Shown piece by piece: positions 57,600 through 64,000 of a stretch of 64,000 nucleotides of DNA (the stretch's first letter is position 1; each line of letters starts with the position of its first letter). A program made the translations under genes and the position numbers. Location: NCBI GenBank assembly GCA_004026145.2, contig CP034991.1, positions 1,259,634 through 1,323,633 of the forward strand. The letters are read 5' to 3'. Origin of the DNA: Takifugu bimaculatus. Lineage: Eukaryota > Chordata > Actinopteri > Tetraodontiformes > Tetraodontidae. Under the pieces are notes generated by a model. That model searched no databases. It saw only the letters and a list, made by a program, of their open reading frames with translations, and had not been told where the DNA came from.

Positions 57600-58400
57600 A
57601 CAGAGCTCCAGCACGCTGTTCATGTCCCATTTCACACATCTGTGAGCTTGTAAACCAGCTAAGCTAAAGATTGCTATGAGCTAAGGTGTGGCTAGCAGAG
57701 CTGTGGAGAGAAATGAACGTCACATTTAATGTTATTTACAGTTAGAAGTGACTTTACTCATGAAAAGAATGAACAAACATCTGGTTTGTCTCTGGTATAC
57801 CTGCACTTTAATCCTAAATATGTGACCCCTGAGAGGTACACGTAAACCACTGAACTGGTTATAGAGCAGATGTTGGCTATATTTATTTAAAAAGTTTGGC
57901 TGGACTGTAATTTCTTCTTCTCTAAATCAGCTGTAACACAGTGTTTTTTAGACAGCAGCAGTCATCATTTAATTAATCTTTGGGACATAATTTTCACTGT
58001 CATAAATGAATCCACCTCGGAGGTTCGTATATTTTATTCCCAATGACATTGTGAAAGATAAAACGGTGAGAAAAACAAAACATCAAAGCTGAGGGAACAA
58101 AAGCAGCCGAGGCTCTGGAAACATTGACAGCAGCTAATTGAAAACCGTCAATAAGTCATAAAATCTAATGGAAAAGGTTTTCTAGTCCCCATTTTCTCAG
58201 TCATCATAAAACTGGTTTAATTATTTGTAATATGATGCGATAAACATGTGTTTATTCTCCCGCCCAACTGCATTACTGTGCTTCAAGAGCCCCATTTGGG
58301 ATTAATTTATTTTCCTTTTCCTCCCCCAAAGAATGAAAGTCAAAACATCAGAGAAGCACACCAAAGTTCCCAGAGTAGAACTGCAACAATGATGAAGATT

Positions 58401-60200
58401 AATGGCGAGATCGATGCAGCCAAAATGAAAGCATCGGGGCCGCCTTGCTCTCGCAGCCATCAATTATCCACTTTTCCCCCCGAATTGCATTAATTGATGT
58501 GAAATTAGCATCCGCGCCTTCGGCGCCGACCCGTTATCTGACGGAGAAGCAACAAAAGGAGCGGGAGATCCGTTGGGATGATTCCGCGGGCCCAAAAACG
58601 GCGCCCACGGCCTGGGAGGAAGACGGAGGTTTTCTGCTGAGTCATGACAAACGTGGACGGGAGGAGGTTTTCTGCTGAGTCATGACAAACGTGGATGGAG
58701 GAGGGGGGAACATGTGGCAGAGGTCAGATATAAAGGAAAGAAAGAGGGAAGAGCGCAAGACTAACAGGCAGTTGCGCTCACCTTGTGGAGTCAACCCACT
58801 TCCTGGCGGCACCTCTCTCCCTGGGGGGGGGGGGCAGTGATGGAGGAGGTGGGGGCTGGCGGCACCTGGGGGCCGCGTTGCTCAGCGTGTTAACCGTTGC
58901 AGCAATAATCGGGCGTGGCAGGAGCCGCCTGCGGGAGCGTCGGGGTGCTCCAGCTAACGACGGCCGCGGAGAAGCAGGAGGAGCGGGGAGATCACGCCCC
59001 CCCCCACCCTGGCTGATGGGGGGGGGGGGGGGGGGCAACAGAGAAGTGGACAGGAAGGACGAGGTTTGATTCAAGAATAAAAGATGCGAAACGCTCAACA
59101 ACAAATTCACTGTCGTTCCTGCGTCCATCATTGTGTCAGCGCCACAGGTACCCAGAATTTAATCAGCCTGAAATGATAACCACGATAATCCCCCCCCCCC
59201 CCCCCCCCCATCCGCCCCCCCGCTAAATATCAGCCCCGTGTAGGTGGGTAGTCTGTCGGTGGGTAGTAAGAGCATCAGAGCTTCATCAGTTTTAAATGTC
59301 TGCCCCCCCGTGGCTTCCAGTTCTCATCAAACTTTGCCCGATCAGACGGGGGGAGGAGCTGCACGAGCCCGACCGTCCTCGGCGAACCGCCACTTTCCCC
59401 GACCGATAACGTCGTTGAGGTCGACGCCGTGGGGGAGAAGCGCCAAAATGTAATAAATGCCGAAGGACGGTTTTATCTGCCTCTCTTCAAAGCTCTCAAC
59501 ACCCCATCAAACTCAGCTAACCCCAGCCGAGGAGGAATCGGCCCCCCCACCCCGCGGCGGACCCTGACAACCGTGTCCGCATGCACATCCAGAGTCCGCC
59601 TCCTTATTCCAAACCAAGCGTTTAGCTCTAAAACTTGGGGGGACGGGGACCAGATGCTGGGGTTAACAGCTAGCTAGCAGAAACCTGAAGGTTAACGCGA
59701 CATTTATGAAAAGAACTGATGCCGTTTAGATTCAGCTGCCGTTTCTATGGGATGTTCAGCTCACATTTGCTGGTTCAAGGCGCTTTGATTTGCTTGTAAA
59801 TGCTCTTTTGATCTCTGGGCCAAAAGAATTAAGAGAAAATCCCGTTAAAAGCGACGTCAAAACTAAAAAAGCGATTCTTCTTCTTTAAGCCTTTTCTGCT
59901 CGTTTAATTCGAGGGTTCGACGGGTCACCGTCGCCACGATGGCGGCGACCTCACGGCGCCGCCGCTGCATCAGGTCAATGAAGAGTGAGCTGGGCTGTAG
60001 AAGCAGGCGACGACTCCCAGCGCTTTGTTCCTTTTCCCTTCTGGAACGTCGTTGTTGCTAATGATCTTCGTTTGATATCCTGATCGCTGGAAACGCCGGC
60101 GGCGGCACGAGCGAGCGGCTCTACTGTGGCTCCCACGGACTTTTGGAAATATTGAATCTGTCGACCATAATTGGTTTCCTCCTAAACAAAAGCATTAAAC
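58401..60200. other. Intergenic G+C-rich region with motif cluster and homopolymers
   Basis: Contains homeodomain-type AT words (58459-58510), a duplicated NF-E2-type site (58628-58690), an 18-nt G run (59018-59035) and a 20-nt C run (59190-59209). No splice-supported exon. Confidence 0.5.
58628..58690. promoter_or_regulatory. Tandem 38-bp duplication carrying two NF-E2/AP-1 type sites
   Basis: GGTTTTCTGCTGAGTCATGA occurs twice, 38 bp apart. Each copy contains TGCTGAGTCAT (58635-58645 and 58673-58683), whose reverse ATGACTCAGCA is the consensus NF-E2 / antioxidant-response type element. Function is inferred. Confidence 0.4.
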
Positions 60201-60213
60201 AACAGGGGAGACG

Positions 60214-60318
60214 CTGCCCGCCGCCATCGTGGCAGCTGCCTGCCGTCGCCATCGTGGCTGCTGCCACCCCGCCGCCATCGTGGCAGCTGCCACCCCGCCG
60301 CCATCGTGGCAGCTGCCT
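60214..60318. repeat. Short minisatellite, 25-26 bp, four copies
   Basis: GCCATCGTGGCAGCTGCC-type units start at 60223, 60248, 60274 and 60300. CpG-rich. Confidence 0.85.
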
Positions 60319-63300
60319 GCCTGTGTGTGTTATTTTGTGATCACTTTTTATCGCCTCTGTGTAACCAAATGATCAATACGCTGTTACCAAGGTGAGTTTG
60401 ATGAGAAACTGGACCTGCGGCGCTGCTGCTTCTCCCCTCGCTGATATTAAAAGATGGAATAAGCCAGATCGGTTATTATGACTGAAACACCAGTGGCCTC
60501 CTCCAGGACGACGGCGGATTAGGACGTACTTTGCTGCTCCGCGCGTCTCCGCTTTGATCGCCTGGTGTGATTTTCCTCGGCTGCAAGAGACAAAAGCACA
60601 ACAACACCAAAGAACGACCGAAGAAAAAGGTTCTGTGGGCACCTCGACCTGTGCCCCCCCCCCTGCTGGAGAGGGTGGGTGACACGGGTGCGAACAAGCG
60701 CAAGGCCGTCTGGAGCAAAAGATTAAAGCCAGACAGACGGCTTTGATGCTCTCTCTCCTCCAGAGACAAGATTGGCCAGCTGGCTTGTTGCTGTGGCGCT
60801 CTTTGATGATGCAGCAAGAGGAGCAGCACATCTGGAACTGCTGTCCCCAGTTAGCTACTGGTGCAGGAAAACACAACACTTCCCTCAGACAGTTGTTAAA
60901 CAAGCACTCAGGCGCGACGCTGACATGGCGGCGTGACGGGGGGGGGGGCAGGAGGAAAATCCAATTCCTTTATGTGAGACATCAAAGCACACGTTTTACG
61001 GACTGTATGAAGGAAGTGGAACGTGCTGCAGGTCTGTGGAACAAAGATAAATGAGCATTAGCAGCTGTTTGACATTGCAGATGTGCGGCGTAGCTTCATT
61101 TCTAATGGCCAGGAACGTTCATTTGACGCAAAGCTTGATCATCAGTCTGAGATGATTTATTCGTCCCATTGGGGGGATTTGAAGATAAGACGACCCGATA
61201 AAGGTTCAGCAGACGTTGCTAGCAAGGACATAAATATGCAAAACTCGGTTTTAATCACACGAAGCAGTGAAAGAGGTGGATGTTTTTGTTAAAGATGCGG
61301 AGGCTGCATTTAATACACGCTGTTATTCAAGAGTGGAATCACACCAACATTCCCAAACGATGCTGCACGCCAGCATCTCCTCGGCATTTTCCTGGTTTCG
61401 ATGAAGCAAACTCACATTTCTGCACTATTGTGGCTTCATAAGATGATTGTAGCCTCTGCGAGCTAAAGCTAAGTGATTATTTACAAGGGCTGAGAAGGTT
61501 TCAGAAAGCTAACGGTGATGTTCTTGCTCGTGTTCTTGCTCGTGTTCACAGAAGGCAGCTGCAGCATAAGTGTGATTAGAAATGGAACCTTTATTTATGA
61601 AAGAAGTCCCCAGAGGATCTTTTAATCATGTTTTTTTTTTTGACATTGTCCCCGAAGGACCACGAATCAGGAATGTATGAAACATTTCTAAGACCATTAA
61701 AATAATGACAGCGTTGAGTTTCCAACATGTTGGAAACTTGGTTTGAACTCTGGGTCCACTCTGGTAATTTATATGCTGAAACAAGGTGACAAGAACTCCT
61801 CTCTGGTGCTTTTTAGTTCAAATAAACATAAGACGCGTGTTTGCACGAGTTATATCAGCCTGGCGGCTCCATGGTCCGTCCCCGTGGGACCGCTGTGAAT
61901 CATCCCCAGTTGTCTACGCAGAGATCCTGTAATGGAAGACTGGCGCTTCCAGGCAAAATTCCCACTGAACGTGTCACGAGCTAATCCTGAAACATGCTAT
62001 TTCTCCAAACGGGTTGGCAAATTAGACAAGAGGGGAGAAACTGCCCCCGAAAGCCAGGCGACGCGGCCGCGGCCTCCTGGGAGGGTTAGGATAAGGAAAA
62101 GGTCGGGAGAGGCGGCGCTCAGTACACAGGACGCTGCGGAGGTATTTTCAGCTGAGGGATGTATGAATATGGATTCAAACAGATGGAAACTTGACCAGCT
62201 TGTGCTGCGGCCCTGAGCCTGCCACCCCACCCCCCCATTTAGCCCTCTGGGACTCTGACAGACTCCCACTGTCAGGAGGTGATGGTTGGCTGCATCAGAC
62301 TTTATTCATTAAGTGAATAAAGCTGGTTTATTTGGCGAAGAAGCCTCCAGATTAACGACTGCTCTGGTCTTATTTGTGTACGTTCGCTTCTGAGATGCAT
62401 TCAAGTCTGGAAAAATGAAGGCCATCAGTGCCCGCGCCACACAGCGTGGCTGATTGCCGAATTCCCACATCAGGGAGCAAAGTCCATTATCATTAGTTAT
62501 CCGCAGATAGGTGCCGCCGAGCATCGAGGAGGGAGGAGGAGGAAGGAGGAAGGAGGAGATGAGCAGGGGGAGGCCCAAAGGAGCGAGAGGAGGCAGTAAA
62601 TAAATAATACGAGCCCGGATGGACGCCCAGAGACCGCCCGTCCCAGCAGCGGACAACATGGAACGTCATCATTTGGGAAGAGCGTGGTGCGCTTCCTCCT
62701 GCCTGGGCCGTCCTCCACCGTTCCCGCCAGTCATCAACATTCGCCACCAGCGCTCGCAGCCAGATTAATCCCAGTCCAGCGCACGAGCACGTCCAACACG
62801 GGGACGGAGACACTCCCGCCCTGCTGATGAATGGATGTGTAATCAGCCTCATTGATCCCGATGGGAACAGCCACTAGCGGGAAAAGTGATAACTGTTGAC
62901 TTTCCTCTGCGGTGGTCGGTGGCTTTAATCATCACGAGCATAATTCGACCTCGCAAAAGCCCAGATGTGTCCAGGGTGACACGGCCGAGGGAGGAATTTA
63001 TTATCGCTGCGCGGAATCAAAGGCTGCGAGCTTCCATCCTGTCCTGGCCGGGCTTCCGGATGTTCCCTCCAGTTTAGAGATGAATCAAAGCACGGACGCC
63101 ATCTCTATTAGACTGAGCCTGGGCGGGGAGGCTCCCGGTCAGTGAACGCATCACCACCGCATCACCACCTGGCTTCTGTGTGTTCGTGCAGCAGCAACCA
63201 AACGGAGACGGTTAGTTGAGCTGCTTCCAGGCGGATTATTGGCCACAGGGGGAGAATCCCAAACCTTGTTTCAATATTTAATCTTTTGTTTCTGCTCTGA

Positions 63301-64000
63301 AGTGGCGTGGCTGTACCTCCAGCGCCTGGAGGTTGTGCTGGGTTGGCCCGTCCGCCACTCTGTCCCCGGAGCTGTCCCTTGGTGGGACTTTAGCTGTAAG
63401 ATAGCACACAAACACTATAAATATGGCAGAAAAGAGCCTGTTGGAACACGGCAGATGCCGATAATCCAGCCATCACATGTACTGAAAATGAATCACCATC
63501 GTTCTGGATGAAGATTTATGAGTGTGACAAAATATGTGGCCACTTAGGACACAGCTATTTTTCATCTGCGCTTGTCTTCTTAAAGGTCACTTCCTGGAGC
63601 CCTGAAGACACTCTGGAGCAGCAGGCTGAGACCTCCTGGACCACGTTATGCAACTGTCCAAATATCTGCCCAAATCCGTCACTAAACCCTGAACATAACT
63701 CTCATTTTCTTAAAGATTCAGGAGATAAACTCAGTGAATGTGCTGCCTTCCTGTTAGCACACCCCAGATTCTTCTTTCCCTCTTTCTTGCCACAGACTGC
63801 AGCTGTCAGTCCAAGGTCTGCTGGGTGAGCTGAATCAAAAGGTCCGTGCCAGAAGTGACAGGCCGGACTGTCACGCGTCACCCTCCCTCAGCGCTGTAAC
63901 GCGAGCAGACGTGTCCGCACGGCGGGGATTGGACGTTTAACGCTTCAGAAAATCAAACAAATGACGACACGAGTACAAGTCAGGCAGTCACAAGAGAAGG
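60319..64000. other. Intergenic to window end, no gene recognised
   Basis: No exon with convincing splice sites and protein similarity. Some stretches (about 61930-62180, 62860-63130) are not simple repeats and could be conserved non-coding DNA, but this cannot be judged from one genome. A purine-rich stretch lies at 62525-62575. Confidence 0.5.

Larger units (their letters stand above)
55061..58400. other. Intergenic, no gene recognised
   Basis: Holds a retroposon-end-like fragment (57281-57334), an AT-rich palindromic patch (about 57420-57510) and a tandem E-box repeat (57572-57599). No supported exon. Confidence 0.55.

Noticed and set aside
58778..59131. Proline-rich minus-strand frame of 117 codons
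   Set aside because: Driven by G/C homopolymers and high G+C; no intron signals or similarity recognised.
44676..64000. Search for SRRM4 exon 1, expected next in the human order
   Set aside because: No frame resembling the expected N-terminus was found; the gene may lie beyond the window.
1..64000. tRNA, rRNA, CRISPR array, or reverse transcriptase/transposase genes
   Set aside because: No cloverleaf with internal A/B boxes, no regularly spaced direct-repeat/spacer array, and no mobile-element protein motifs seen on either strand.

Overview
This window is vertebrate nuclear DNA, and the gene content points to a teleost fish. It carries four single-copy vertebrate genes in the order VSIG10 (-), PEBP1 (+), TAOK3 (-), SUDS3 (+). 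This is the order I recall for the human 12q24 block. The genes are very compact: 19 TAOK3 coding exons fit in about 18 kb and all 12 SUDS3 coding exons in 5 kb. Long CA/GT microsatellites and short GT-AG introns are everywhere. A percomorph with a small genome, such as a pufferfish, fits best; this is inference and the species cannot be read from the sequence. There is no bacterial, viral or CRISPR content.

Layout. 1-2944: VSIG10, minus strand, reconstructed from signal peptide through four Ig exons, a membrane segment and a 13-nt microexon to a tail cut by the window edge. 2945-4198: a head-to-head promoter interval with two perfect CRE palindromes and a strong CTCF-like motif. 4199-5217: PEBP1 (RKIP), four exons, 187 residues. 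Its 3' end lies only about 0.1 kb from that of TAOK3. 5.5-37.6 kb: TAOK3, minus strand, with 19 coding exons (6648-24385, 900 residues), a likely non-coding 5' exon at 28575-28691, and a CpG island with several minus-strand donor sites at 36.3-37.6 kb. 38839-43917: SUDS3, plus strand, 12 coding exons, 318 residues. It includes a 20-nt and a 22-nt exon and an apparent U12-type AT-AC intron. 44.7-64 kb: no coding exon recognised. This part holds minisatellites, homopolymers, scattered retroposon-like fragments, a CpG-rich stretch without a gene, and several compact motif clusters that could be regulatory. In the human block this interval lies between SUDS3 and SRRM4, but no SRRM4 exon was found.

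Function. The genes share no single pathway. PEBP1 and TAOK3 both act on MAP-kinase signalling (Raf/MEK inhibition; MAP3K activity towards p38/JNK). SUDS3 is a Sin3-HDAC corepressor subunit. VSIG10 is a poorly characterised Ig-superfamily membrane protein. They form two divergent pairs (VSIG10/PEBP1 and TAOK3/SUDS3) joined by one convergent junction (PEBP1/TAOK3).

Gene models were built by hand from splice signals, reading-frame phase and recalled similarity to human proteins. Every internal exon of the four genes keeps phase, which is the main internal check. I found no clearly novel multi-gene system. The most notable item is the AT-AC intron in SUDS3.
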